Shown here: positions 42,994 through 50,613 of the stretch, piece after piece
Position numbering within the stretch: position 1 is the first letter of the stretch
Layout of the letters: each line of letters starts with the position of its first letter
IMG/VR virus record: IMGVR_UViG_3300047163_000066
Coordinates: 1 to 55,748 of that record
DNA from: a virus
Direction: 5' to 3' (one strand)
DNA: 55,748 nucleotides
Program-made: the position numbers and the translations under genes
Notes under the pieces: generated by a model
What the model was told of the DNA's origin: nothing
Database searches by the model: none
Seen by the model: only the letters and a program-made list of their open reading frames with translations

Positions 42994-43283
42994 CCGCCAC
43001 CATCCTCTGCGCGCCGGCGCTCGATGCAGTCACCACACAGATCGCCAACCGGCTCACCGGCCAGCGCATGGAAGTACCGCAGCCCCGCGCGCGCGTCGGG
43101 CTCGCACACGACGCGCATCGAGTGAAAGACCGCCTGCCTGCCGCAGCACTGGCAGGTGAGGAGCGTGCCCGAGCGGTAGCGCAGGAACTCGCCGGGCTGC
43201 GTTCGCACGCGCTCGCCGTCGACGGTCACGAAGCCTGCGCGATCGACGGCGTGATCGACCGTCGGAATCTCGGCGTACATCAT
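42990..43283 (-). CDS. Zn-finger-like hypothetical protein (97 aa)
   Basis: ATG 43283 (an adjacent ATG at 43280 is possible). It contains two CxxC pairs, CQCCG and CGDC, around TLLTCQCCGRQAVFHSMRVV. Possibly a small Zn-ribbon. It is coupled at both ends. Confidence 0.6.
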   Translation of the reverse strand: MMYAEIPTVDHAVDRAGFVTVDGERVRTQPGEFLRYRSGTLLTCQCCGRQAVFHSMRVVCEPDARAGLRYFHALAGEPVGDLCGDCIERRRAEDGGG

Positions 43284-43561
43284 GGCTCGTCCTTGACGAC
43301 CGTCAGCCGCGGCGGATGCCTGAGCGGCGCGTCCTTGCTGTCTTCGCCGCGCGACAGCCGATCGACCACCCCGAGCACCCGGTGCGCGAGCGCATCGCCC
43401 GACTCGCGCAACTGCCGCTCGTCGCGAGCCGCTTCGAGATCGAGGCGTGCGCGAGCGACAGCGGTAGCAAGCTCGGCCTGGCGCTCGCGCAGTTCGCGCG
43501 CGGCGATGCACGCGTCGCAGTAGACGAGCTTGCCCTCGCAGGTACAGAGCGACGCGGTCAC
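43280..43561 (-). CDS. Small Cys/coiled-coil protein (93 aa)
   Basis: GTG 43561. CTCEGKLVYCDACIAA gives a Zn-binding start, followed by a helix ELRERQAELATAVARARLDL. No family recognised. Confidence 0.55.
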   Translation of the reverse strand: MTASLCTCEGKLVYCDACIAARELRERQAELATAVARARLDLEAARDERQLRESGDALAHRVLGVVDRLSRGEDSKDAPLRHPPRLTVVKDEP

Positions 43562-44139
43562 GAGACCTCCGATGTCTGCTCGTGCCCGGCGCGCGCGAAC
43601 CACGTCTTGTGCGGCACGACCTCGCCGTCGACGAGGAATCCCCAGTCCTGCACGCGCTCGCCGACGATGCCGACGGTCCACGTGTCGGGGAAGACGGTGC
43701 GCACGCGATGGAACGTCGACGCTTCGATCGCGTTGACGTCGCCCGGCGCGAGCACGCGCGTGACGATACGTCCGCCGACGAGCCGCTCCTCGACGTAGCC
43801 GCCGCTGACGATGAGGAACTTCGCCCAAGCCCACGGGTGGTTGTGCATGTGGCGGTCGGCGTCCTCGCGCCAGATGCGGTGCACGAGCGGACGAGCGCCA
43901 AGCATGCGCGGCAAGATCGTGCGGCTCAGGTAGAGCGAATCGTCGAGTCCGCGGATGTGGTAGGTCCACGCGTTCGAGTTCTGCGGCAGCTCGGCGCAGA
44001 ACGCGGAGAGTGCGGCGAGCAGTGGGCGGGCGATGCGCGGCTCGTAGCGGATCGTCATCAGCGCCGCGCGCGCGACCGCCTTGGCCAGCTGCGGCGGCAC
44101 GCTGTTCCCGACGCACTTGGTCTGCGCGGTCTTCGTCAT
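43558..44139 (-). CDS. Cupin-like protein, with methylase C-terminal remnant at its N-terminus
   Basis: The frame from ATG 44139 first encodes TKCVGNSVPPQLAKAVARAA, which is motif X of C5-cytosine methylases. From ATG 44058 follows the cupin-like body (HRIWREDADRHMHNHPWAWA, LIVSGGYVEERLVGG, LAPGDVNAIEASTFHRVRTV, DWGFLVDGE). The His pattern HMHNHP could bind a metal. True translation may begin at 44058 (166 aa). The first 27 residues would then be leftover of a deleted methylase. Confidence 0.65.
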   Translation of the reverse strand: MTKTAQTKCVGNSVPPQLAKAVARAALMTIRYEPRIARPLLAALSAFCAELPQNSNAWTYHIRGLDDSLYLSRTILPRMLGARPLVHRIWREDADRHMHNHPWAWAKFLIVSGGYVEERLVGGRIVTRVLAPGDVNAIEASTFHRVRTVFPDTWTVGIVGERVQDWGFLVDGEVVPHKTWFARAGHEQTSEVS

Positions 44140-45488
44140 TTCAGCGCTCCATGCGCGGCGATCGCCGCCTTGATGAACTCGGCCGCGACTTGCGGGACGA
44201 TGGCGTTGCCGAATCCGGCGAGCGCGCCGGTTCGGTTGTACCAATGCTCTTCTTCGACCTCGGCGCCGGCCTGTTCGACGGCGCGGCGAACAACCACTCG
44301 ACCGGATACCCCATGAGCCAACGGGAATGCGCCGGGTTCAACTGGCCGCGAGACTCCGTCGGTGCACGGGAGCCAGTCGCAGGGCTGCCAAGGATCGAGT
44401 GCGCCTTGCGAAGCATCTCGTTCCCCTCGTGTCCGCGTCGATGGCCGCCGCTCGTCGTCTTGGTTGCGCTGTTCGCGTCGTACCCGGACGCTGCCTGACC
44501 GGCCTGCGGCGTCGGCCATGGCGCTGTCGTCGAGAAGGAAGTTGGGGTGAGGTTCGTCGAATGGGACGTCACGATCGTCGATTCGTTCCGGGCTGCGTGT
44601 GCCTGGTCTCCCAGGTTCGACCGTCGTCCGTCCATGTGAGCCACTCCTCCACCCCTCGTTGCGTCGTTGCTCTTCGGCGTTGCCCAACCGCTCGCGGTGC
44701 TCGTCGGTCCAATCGCATCCGGGATCGGTGCAGTAGTCTCCACCTTCGCAGCCACAGCGAGGCTCGCTTGCAATGACAGGCTCGTCAGCGACTCGCCGAG
44801 GTTCGCGCCCTTCGCCTTCGCGCGACGCTTGCGCATCAGGAAGCCCTCCGCAGTCCCGCCAGCTTCGCGAGCTGCTGGAGTGCTCCAACTGGATCGTGAG
44901 CTTGGCTGCCCCCCCAATTTCAGGGCCGGACGATCGTGATTGCCCTGGCTGTACGCGTAGTCGCTCCCCTTCGCGTCGTTCACCACCGGCGAAGGCCACG
45001 AAGAAAAGGCGCTGACGGATGTGCGGCGCGCCGACGCTCGCAGCGCACAGATCCGATGCCCCGAAGGCGTAACCGCGTCCTTCCAGATCAGATCGAACAA
45101 GATCGAGCCAGTCGAGGCCAAGGCGACTCGCAACCTGCTCTCCAAAGATGACTGGAGGCATGCACTCGCGGATGAGCTCGAACCATGCTGGCCAAAGATG
45201 TCGAGGGTCGCGTGCTCCGAGCCTCTTCCCGGCGTCGCTGAGCCCTTGGCACGGACAAGACCCGGTCCAGACGTCGGCATCGTCGGGAACGCCGGCGAGA
45301 CGGAGCGCGAGGCTCCATCCGCCGATGCCGGCAAAGAAATGGCGCTGCCCGCGACCGCGAACGTCAGCTGGCTTGAGGTCGACGACGCTTCGGCGGTCGA
45401 CCGCGCCGCTCGCGATGCTGCGCTGGCGGATGAGGTTCTCGAGCCATGCGGAGGCGTACGGATCGATTTCGTTGTAGAGCGCATTCAC
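44136..45488 (-). CDS. DNA C5-cytosine methyltransferase
   Basis: 450 aa from GTG 45488 (GTGA). Motif I FAGIGGW (52-58), motif IV GSCPCQG with catalytic Cys80, a motif VI variant FGEQV (115-119), motif VIII PHIRQRLFF (~155-163) and motif X GFGNAIVPQVAAEFI near the end. The middle (175-400) is a long Arg/Glu/Gly-rich target-recognition region. It modifies cytosine C5 with S-adenosylmethionine, likely for anti-restriction. A second long frame overlaps almost its whole length. Confidence 0.88.
   Translation of the reverse strand: MNALYNEIDPYASAWLENLIRQRSIASGAVDRRSVVDLKPADVRGRGQRHFFAGIGGWSLALRLAGVPDDADVWTGSCPCQGLSDAGKRLGARDPRHLWPAWFELIRECMPPVIFGEQVASRLGLDWLDLVRSDLEGRGYAFGASDLCAASVGAPHIRQRLFFVAFAGGERREGERLRVQPGQSRSSGPEIGGAAKLTIQLEHSSSSRSWRDCGGLPDAQASREGEGREPRRVADEPVIASEPRCGCEGGDYCTDPGCDWTDEHRERLGNAEEQRRNEGWRSGSHGRTTVEPGRPGTRSPERIDDRDVPFDEPHPNFLLDDSAMADAAGRSGSVRVRREQRNQDDERRPSTRTRGERDASQGALDPWQPCDWLPCTDGVSRPVEPGAFPLAHGVSGRVVVRRAVEQAGAEVEEEHWYNRTGALAGFGNAIVPQVAAEFIKAAIAAHGALK
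44141..45484 (-). CDS. Overlapping frame inside the C5-methylase: protein-like 447-aa ORF
   Basis: ATG 45484 opens a 447-codon frame inside the methylase gene on the same strand. Its sequence is not random. It has LRVALASTGSILFDLIWKDA, TPSGHRICALRASARRTSVS, and several W-x-TP boxes (SSWPSPVVNDA, WSTPAARE, GWATPKSND, PWPTPQAG). It ends RGQLNPAHSRWLMGYPVEWL. From memory, phage proteins with this TPSG-ICALRAS...WPTP...LNP-WLMGYP architecture are widespread. This makes dual coding plausible. Translation is not proven. Confidence 0.5.
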   Translation of the reverse strand: MRSTTKSIRTPPHGSRTSSASAASRAARSTAEASSTSSQLTFAVAGSAISLPASADGASRSVSPAFPTMPTSGPGLVRAKGSATPGRGSEHATLDIFGQHGSSSSASACLQSSLESRLRVALASTGSILFDLIWKDAVTPSGHRICALRASARRTSVSAFSSWPSPVVNDAKGSDYAYSQGNHDRPALKLGGQPSSRSSWSTPAAREAGGTAEGFLMRKRRAKAKGANLGESLTSLSLQASLAVAAKVETTAPIPDAIGPTSTASGWATPKSNDATRGGGVAHMDGRRSNLGDQAHAARNESTIVTSHSTNLTPTSFSTTAPWPTPQAGQAASGYDANSATKTTSGGHRRGHEGNEMLRKAHSILGSPATGSRAPTESRGQLNPAHSRWLMGYPVEWLFAAPSNRPAPRSKKSIGTTEPARSPDSATPSSRKSRPSSSRRRSPRMER

Positions 45489-45862
45489 GCGACTCCCCAC
45501 TGCGCAGCGTTCATCTCGCTGCGATGTTCTTCGGCATGCGCCGCGCGCGTCATCGCCTGCAAGTTGTCGAGCGCGTCGTTCTCGCTGTTGCGGTCCTTGT
45601 GGTGCACGACGGAACCACGCGGCAACGAGCCGTTCGCCTCGACGCCGGGTCCCTTGCCGGTCGCGTCATGGCGAAGCCCCCACCACACGCCCATCGGATC
45701 GATGACGGCGAAGCGGAGGCCGGCCGTCGCGAACTCCTCGACGAGCACGCTCGCGAAGTTCGTCTTGCCCATGCCCTTGCCGCCGTACACGACGAGCGTC
45801 GAGGTAACGGCGTCGACAGGCAGTGTCAGCGTCGCGGAGACGTGGAGCCCCTTCGCTCTCAT
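45485..45862 (-). pseudogene. Truncated HerA/FtsK-type ATPase fused to HNH fragment (125 aa)
   Basis: ATG 45862. Residues 1-70 match the start of an ATPase (LPVDAVTSTLVVYGGKGMGK, Walker A GGKGMGKTN, LRFAVIDPMGVWWGLRHDAT). Walker B and the remaining ~400 residues are gone. From about residue 75 the frame is an HNH C-terminal half (SVVHHKDRNSENDALDNLQ, THAEEH-like AAHAEEHRSEM). Both parts are partial. Not expected to be an active ATPase; nuclease activity uncertain. Confidence 0.68.
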
Positions 45863-46131
45863 CGGCTCTTCCGCCACTGCGCGGCCTGCGGGCACTTCGC
45901 GAAGTGCGACGTGTAGCGCTGCTCGGGCTCGGCAAACATGTCGGCCTGTCCGCCCTTCTCGACGCGAACCGCGGCGCCGTTGCGGAGCACCCAGTCGCCC
46001 GCGTCGTCGACTTCGTACGGCGCGAGCTTGCCGGTCGTCGGGTTGCCCGCGAACACAATAAGCGCCTTGCACGACTTGCACGCGACGGGCGCGCCGACGC
46101 CGCGATGGAGAACGTGCGCCGAATCAACCAC
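45859..46131 (-). CDS. Zn-ribbon-like protein (90 aa)
   Basis: GTG 46131. C-K-S-C near the N-terminus and SHFAKCPQAA near the C-terminus give a CxxC...HxxxC metal site. Between them are ALIVFAGNPTTGKLAPYEVD and WVLRNGAAVRVEKGG. Small phage proteins of this layout are common next to recombination genes. Function unknown. Overlaps its neighbours. Confidence 0.6.
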   Translation of the reverse strand: MVDSAHVLHRGVGAPVACKSCKALIVFAGNPTTGKLAPYEVDDAGDWVLRNGAAVRVEKGGQADMFAEPEQRYTSHFAKCPQAAQWRKSR

Positions 46132-46387
46132 GGCTCGCCTCCAGCCACGCGCCGAGCTGCTCGTGCAGCTGCTTGACCTCTTGCTCGCCAAGCATGAATC
46201 CGCCATCGATCGGCAGATGCATCACGAGCCCGACGCCGCGGATGCGCAGTCCCATCGCGCGCCCTGCGTTGAGCTCGGCGCCGATCTCGTCAGGAAGCAA
46301 GGCCACCTCGAGCGCAACGTGGTCGGGGCCGAGGCCGTCGCGGTCGAAGTAGAGCGCTGGGATCGGCGCGTTCTTGGTGGTGGTCAT
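46124..46387 (-). CDS. Hypothetical protein (87 aa)
   Basis: ATG 46387 with GGAAGGACATCC upstream. It starts MTTTKNAPIPALYFDRDGLG and has VKQLHEQLGAWLEA at the end. No family recognised. First gene after the structured 233-nt spacer. Confidence 0.55.
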   Translation of the reverse strand: MTTTKNAPIPALYFDRDGLGPDHVALEVALLPDEIGAELNAGRAMGLRIRGVGLVMHLPIDGGFMLGEQEVKQLHEQLGAWLEASRG

Positions 46388-46620
46388 GGATGTCCTTCCG
46401 CCGCGGCACCGGGGCTCGAACCCGTCGACCCCGACCTTCACGGGGTGCTGCGAAGGCCACCGCATCCGGGTACGAATCGGATGCGAGGGCTGATTTCGTT
46501 TGGTCTAACGAACGTGTCTTGGTGCGCTGGCCGGATCGCGGGGAAGCGAGAGCGGCTGCGGGCGTTACCCGCTGGCGCGCATAGGCCGCCTCCTTGGTTG
46601 TCCTTGCGGAAGCGCGGCGA
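46388..46620 (-). other. Structured non-coding spacer with tRNA-like and other hairpins
   Basis: On the minus strand this 233-nt gap holds AAGGAGG followed by a 5-codon ORF (MRASG, ATG at about 46580), hairpin TTCGTT-N6-AACGAA (~46495-46512), hairpin GCATCCG-N9-CGGATGC (~46461-46483), then ACCCC-N9-GGGGT and a canonical-looking T-arm ACGGG-TTCGAGC-CCCGG just before the next gene. No complete tRNA can be folded. It may be an attenuating leader or a tRNA relic. Confidence 0.45.
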
Positions 46621-47205
46621 TCAGAACGGGATGTCGTCGTCCGGCGGCGCGTTCGGATGACGCTGCTGCGCTCGGCCGCCGTTCGGCTGTTGCGGTTGCG
46701 GCTGCGACCACTGCGGCTGCGCCTGGCGCTGCTGCGCGGGCGGCTGGCGCGGCGCGCCGCCGCTCTGCTGTGCCGCTCGGATGGTGCCGCGCATCTGCGC
46801 CGCGAAGGCCTTGAGCCCCTGGCCGGTGAGCGGCTGCCTGAACGTCAGCCGCCCGGCGCCCGGCTTGTTGACCCACTTCACGCGGAGACGCATGTTGCCG
46901 TTGTACTCCTCGGGCTCGCACACGATCGAGACCTGCTCGGGCAGCACGCGTGCGCACGCCACATCGTCGAGCTCCTCGAGTTCGCAGAGGTCATCGCCCT
47001 TCCAGCCGAGGTGCTGGAGCGATTCGATCGTGCGCTCGGTCGTCTTGTCGGTGAAGAAGCCGAGCCACGAGATGGTCTCGCCGGCGTGCTCGGCGGGCTC
47101 GACGATCTCGAAGGCGATCGCCATCTGGTTGTTGTTGTTCTCGGAGATGCCGAAGCTGCAGAAGACGGCCTTGGCGAGGTACTTGGCGTTGACGAGCGGC
47201 AACAT
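46621..47205 (-). CDS. Single-strand DNA-binding protein-like (194 aa)
   Basis: The globular N-terminus (AFEIVEPAEHAGETISWLGF, QHLGWKGDDLCELEELDD) resembles the DUF669-type phage SSB analogues. It is followed by a Gln/Pro/Arg linker and the acidic tip APPDDDIPF. Such D-D-D-I-P-F tails are the protein-interaction signature of SSBs. It works with the Sak4-like ATPase and exonuclease encoded upstream in the same operon. Confidence 0.78.
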   Translation of the reverse strand: MLPLVNAKYLAKAVFCSFGISENNNNQMAIAFEIVEPAEHAGETISWLGFFTDKTTERTIESLQHLGWKGDDLCELEELDDVACARVLPEQVSIVCEPEEYNGNMRLRVKWVNKPGAGRLTFRQPLTGQGLKAFAAQMRGTIRAAQQSGGAPRQPPAQQRQAQPQWSQPQPQQPNGGRAQQRHPNAPPDDDIPF

Positions 47206-47208
47206 GAA

Positions 47209-48288
47209 CTAGCTCTCCTTCGATTCGATGATTGCGGTGGTGGCGCGCAGTCCGGCGAGGACGCGCGTGAGCACGGAGGGGTCCGCGCTCTTGATGAGGT
47301 CGCTGATGGCGGCCCACGAGGTCGCGCGGCCGGCGGCGGTGAGGAATGGCGTGTCGCGGCTGCCCTCGGTGATGCGGTCGACTTCGGTGGCGATCCGCGC
47401 CGCCATCATCTCGACCGTCGCTTCGCGTGCGACCTCCTTGGCCTCGGCAAAGGGGCGCCACGGGTTCTCGGCGCCGAGTTCGAGCTCGCTCGGCAGCGAG
47501 AGGCGCGACTTCGCGTCCCATGCCGCCTCGCGCGCGAGCTGCACGAGACGGCGACCGCTGGTCCATCCGCGCGCGCGCTTCGTCTGCGCGGTATCGCCCT
47601 TGAGCTTTGCGGCGCCGCCGTCGAAGTGGATGAACCCGACGACGTCCGACCACTCTTTGATCTGACCCGACGCGAGGTCGTGCACGCGGAGCACGTAGCG
47701 GTCGAAGTCCTCGCCCTCGGGGTTCTTGAACGTCTTGACGTACGAGTGGCCGAGCAGCACGACCTGCACCCCGGTAGCTCGCAGCGCATCGAGCCGCGAC
47801 AGGAAGCGGCGCCACTCGTCGAGCGCCGCGCGGTAGCCCTTGCCGAATCCGAAGGCCTCGATGTCGGCCTTCCCATTCTGATCGCAGACGTAGCGCTGGA
47901 GCAGGACCTCGAGCGCGTCGATGGTATCGATAACGAGCGTCGCGTAGCCGTGCGCGGGGTTCGCGATGAGGTCGTCGATCGCCGCGAGCACCTCCTCGTA
48001 CGCGCGCGGGACGTGCCCGGTCGCGGCATCCTCGGGCCGGAACGGATAGCGCGCGGCCTCGATGTTGTCGGAGCCGCCCTCGACGTCGAGGAAGATCGGC
48101 GCCGGCGCATCCGCCGCGAGGCTCGACTTTCCGACGCCTTCGGGCCCGTAGAACAGGTGCCGCAGCGGGTTGCGCAGCTGGCCGCGCTTGACGAGGCCGA
48201 GCTTCGACTTCGGCGCGGCCGGCGCGCTGTTCGGTTTCGCGCCGACGGGCTTCGGGGTGGGAGTAGATGCGGACGATGCAGTAGCCAT
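47209..48288 (-). CDS. Sak4-like RecA-fold ATPase (phage recombinase, 359 aa)
   Basis: ATG 48288. After a Pro/Ala/Lys tail comes RNPLRHLFYGPEGVGKSSLA with Walker A GPEGVGKSS, IFLDVEGGSDNIEA, Walker B YATLVIDTIDALE, and VQVVLLGHSYVKTFKNPEG. This is the AAA_24/Sak4 nucleotide-binding family that promotes single-strand annealing with a phage SSB. The gene order exonuclease, ATPase, SSB supports a recombination module. An extended C-terminus of ~150 aa is uncharacterised. Confidence 0.78.
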   Translation of the reverse strand: MATASSASTPTPKPVGAKPNSAPAAPKSKLGLVKRGQLRNPLRHLFYGPEGVGKSSLAADAPAPIFLDVEGGSDNIEAARYPFRPEDAATGHVPRAYEEVLAAIDDLIANPAHGYATLVIDTIDALEVLLQRYVCDQNGKADIEAFGFGKGYRAALDEWRRFLSRLDALRATGVQVVLLGHSYVKTFKNPEGEDFDRYVLRVHDLASGQIKEWSDVVGFIHFDGGAAKLKGDTAQTKRARGWTSGRRLVQLAREAAWDAKSRLSLPSELELGAENPWRPFAEAKEVAREATVEMMAARIATEVDRITEGSRDTPFLTAAGRATSWAAISDLIKSADPSVLTRVLAGLRATTAIIESKES

Positions 48289-48331
48289 GGTGACGGTTCC
48301 TCTGGCGCCTCTTTCGCGCCGTTCGGGAGTG

Positions 48332-49423
48332 CTACGCGGCCAGCTCGGGGTGAGCCGGACCACGGGGGAAACGGATTTCGTCGTCGGCGCTGGCCTGGCC
48401 GGCGCAGATCGGGAAGAACGGGCAGAGCGAGCCATACGACGCGCACGCATCGGGATTGGCCGGTCTCAACCCAACGAGGTTCGCCAGCCGCTCGAGCTTG
48501 ATCGTCTCGAGCAACGACGCGCGCATCTTGACGAGCTCGTCGTCGAGTCGCTGCACGTCGCCGCGGCGGTAGAAGTCGTCGGGCGCGTCGGCGATCGCGG
48601 AGGTGACACGTTCCGCAAACGCCTCGATGGTCTCGTCCTCGGCGCGCTGGTTCGCGTAGAGCTTCGGCGCCTCGGGCTTGCCGTCGGCGAGCCGCCATCC
48701 CGTACCCTGGCAGACCGAGCAATCAGCGGTGGGATCCGCGATGGACTTGCCCGTGCCCTGCTTGCCCTGGAGCGAGCCGCCGCAGATCTTGCAGCCCTTG
48801 CCGACGGTGTACTTGCGATCGGCGTCGGGCGTGGCGAGCTTGCGCTCGTGCGAGGGCCGCGTGAGGACGTCGTAGATGACGCCGGCGATCTCGTAGCCGA
48901 GCACGGTCGCGCCGTCGATGTAGATGCTGACCTGCGTATCGAGCGCGAGGCGCGCCCAGTACGCGGAACCCGGCGTCGCGTCGCTCGCGGTCGTCTTGTG
49001 CTCGAGGACGTAGACGCGGCCGTCGGTCGTGTCGCGGACGATCGCGTCGACCTTGCCGCCGATTTCATAGCCGCCGAGGTCGAAGCGGAACTCCTGCTCG
49101 ACCGCGATGACCTCCCACGGCGACGCGCCCCAGCGCGCGTGATAGCCGGTGACGAGCGTCGTCAGCTTCGCGCGCTCGACGTCATCGACGCAGACGCGGA
49201 GCGCCTGGAGCGCCGCGTTGAGGCGGCCATCGAACGCGCCCTGCGCATCCGCGCCGGCGAGCTGCCACATGCGGAAGTACGCCTCGAGCGCCGCGTGCGC
49301 GAGCGTGCCGAAGCGCATCGCATTCGTCTCGGGCCCACGCAGGCCGAGCTCGTAGCGAAGCCAGTGCTTGTGCATGCACTGGCGAAACACCTTGAGCCGG
49401 CTGGATGTGTAGAGCTCGCTCAC
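48332..49423 (-). CDS. PD-(D/E)XK exonuclease, RecB/Cas4-like (363 aa)
   Basis: GTG 49423. RLKVFRQCMHKHWLRYELG starts the family. The active site is IGGKVDAIV with a following VYVLEHKTT (Asp, Glu-x-Lys). A Zn knuckle is inserted (CKICGG and CSVCQGTGW). The C-terminus CASYGSLCPFFPIC, with the early Cys in RQC, could ligate an iron-sulphur cluster. It would resect DNA ends for the Sak4/SSB pair. Confidence 0.82.
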   Translation of the reverse strand: MSELYTSSRLKVFRQCMHKHWLRYELGLRGPETNAMRFGTLAHAALEAYFRMWQLAGADAQGAFDGRLNAALQALRVCVDDVERAKLTTLVTGYHARWGASPWEVIAVEQEFRFDLGGYEIGGKVDAIVRDTTDGRVYVLEHKTTASDATPGSAYWARLALDTQVSIYIDGATVLGYEIAGVIYDVLTRPSHERKLATPDADRKYTVGKGCKICGGSLQGKQGTGKSIADPTADCSVCQGTGWRLADGKPEAPKLYANQRAEDETIEAFAERVTSAIADAPDDFYRRGDVQRLDDELVKMRASLLETIKLERLANLVGLRPANPDACASYGSLCPFFPICAGQASADDEIRFPRGPAHPELAA

Positions 49424-49953
49424 GTCGTCGCTGCCTTCGCCTGAACAGCGAGCCGCTCGGTCTCGCGCCGGACATACGCGAGGTCGCGATAGAACGATGC
49501 CCACGACAAGCCGCCGCCGAACTTGAAGTCCGTCAAGTCGGAGCGATGCGCGTAGTCGGACAGCGAAAGGTCTCCGCTGTGGTTGCAGTCGAAGCCGAGC
49601 CACCACACGTCGTCGGACTCGCCCGCCTTCGGAACGTGACAGATGGCGCCGGCGCAGCTCTCGCTGTAGGTCAGGCCGCCGTGAACAGCGGGCCACTCGT
49701 CGCGGTCCTCAGTCGGCACGACGCGGACCTCGCCGTACGGCTTGCCGTGCCACGGATGACCGGGGGGCACCGCGACGTAGCCGCACCACGCGCCGAGTGG
49801 CCCGCGATGCAGGATGCACGGGACACCGTCGCTCTCGAAGTCGACGTGGTCCGGCTCGGCGCCCCATGGGCCACGCTCGAGAAGGACGCCCATATACGAC
49901 GTGCGGCCGTTCTCGCGAACAATGCGCGGATGCGTGTGCTCGTCGTCGCTCAT
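49420..49953 (-). CDS. Conserved phage hypothetical protein (177 aa)
   Basis: ATG 49953. Motifs WCGYVAVPPGHPWHGKPY, VHGGLTYSESC, ICHVPKAGESDDVWWLGFDC and HSGDLSLSDYA match a common phage protein of unknown function (recognised from memory). The His/Cys/Asp content could bind metal. Coupled to the exonuclease (GTGA). Confidence 0.7.
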   Translation of the reverse strand: MSDDEHTHPRIVRENGRTSYMGVLLERGPWGAEPDHVDFESDGVPCILHRGPLGAWCGYVAVPPGHPWHGKPYGEVRVVPTEDRDEWPAVHGGLTYSESCAGAICHVPKAGESDDVWWLGFDCNHSGDLSLSDYAHRSDLTDFKFGGGLSWASFYRDLAYVRRETERLAVQAKAATT

Positions 49954-50138
49954 GCGGCCCTCGCGGTCTCGGCGCGGCGCTCGGCCTGGTCGCGCGCAAT
50001 GGCGCTGCGAGCTTCGTCGCGCGCAAACTTCGCGTTCCCCGAGCGCCACGCGCGAGCGATCTCGACGCGCGCGGGGTTCGTGACGGCGTACCAGTGGCCG
50101 TCGCCGTCTTTCCAGATTCGGAAGCTGTAGTTCTTCAT
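49950..50138 (-). CDS. Small hypothetical protein (62 aa)
   Basis: ATG 50138, chosen at MKNYSFRIWKDGDGHWYAVT. It is a small beta start followed by an Arg/Ala helix. No family recognised. Confidence 0.6.
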   Translation of the reverse strand: MKNYSFRIWKDGDGHWYAVTNPARVEIARAWRSGNAKFARDEARSAIARDQAERRAETARAA

Positions 50139-50356
50139 CGCGAAGTCCTCGTGGTGTCGTCGACGTCGTCTGCGCCGCAATCGCGCGAGCAGGCGGTGAC
50201 GCCGATGGATTGGTGCCAGCCGCTTGCGTCGAGCGACATGGGGCAGGTGTTGCGCGGCGCGACGACCGCGCAGCGAAGGCCGTGCGTGGTCTCGACGATC
50301 TCAACGCAATGGCCGAGGTCGAGGACGCAGAGCAGCATGCGGATGAGCGCGGCCAT
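50135..50356 (-). CDS. Small Cys-rich hypothetical protein (73 aa)
   Basis: ATG 50356 (GTG 50359 is possible). Four Cys (MLLCVL, GHCVEI, NTCPMS, ACSRDCG) and a hydrophobic N-terminus. No family recognised. Confidence 0.5.
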   Translation of the reverse strand: MAALIRMLLCVLDLGHCVEIVETTHGLRCAVVAPRNTCPMSLDASGWHQSIGVTACSRDCGADDVDDTTRTSR

Positions 50357-50613
50357 CACGCGCTCTCCAGCACGGTGATGACGTTGGTGGCGGCGATCTC
50401 GGCCGCCTTCGTGGCGATGTCCTGCGCGCCGTCGCGGATTCCGCGCGTCTTGAGGACGGCGGACACGCCTGCGCCGGCGGCGATCTTGATCGCCTCGCGC
50501 GGGATTGCCTTCAGGATGGCGGCCGCGAGCGCGGCGCGGTCTTCGGCGCTGTCGAGCGAGAGTGATTCGCTGCGCGCGAGCACGTGGTCGAGCCACGGCG
50601 GCACGTTCTTCAT
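50356..50613 (-). CDS. Hypothetical helical protein (85 aa)
   Basis: ATG 50613. MKNVPPWLDHVLARSESLSL is followed by Ala/Ile helices (AALAAAILKAIPREAIKIAA). No family recognised. Confidence 0.55.
   Translation of the reverse strand: MKNVPPWLDHVLARSESLSLDSAEDRAALAAAILKAIPREAIKIAAGAGVSAVLKTRGIRDGAQDIATKAAEIAATNVITVLESA

Noticed and set aside
46393-46460. A complete tRNA gene on the minus strand
   Set aside because: The T-arm is convincing, but the best acceptor pairing leaves only about 62 nt, has no D-arm, and the anticodon loop lacks the invariant U33. Kept only as a tRNA-like element.
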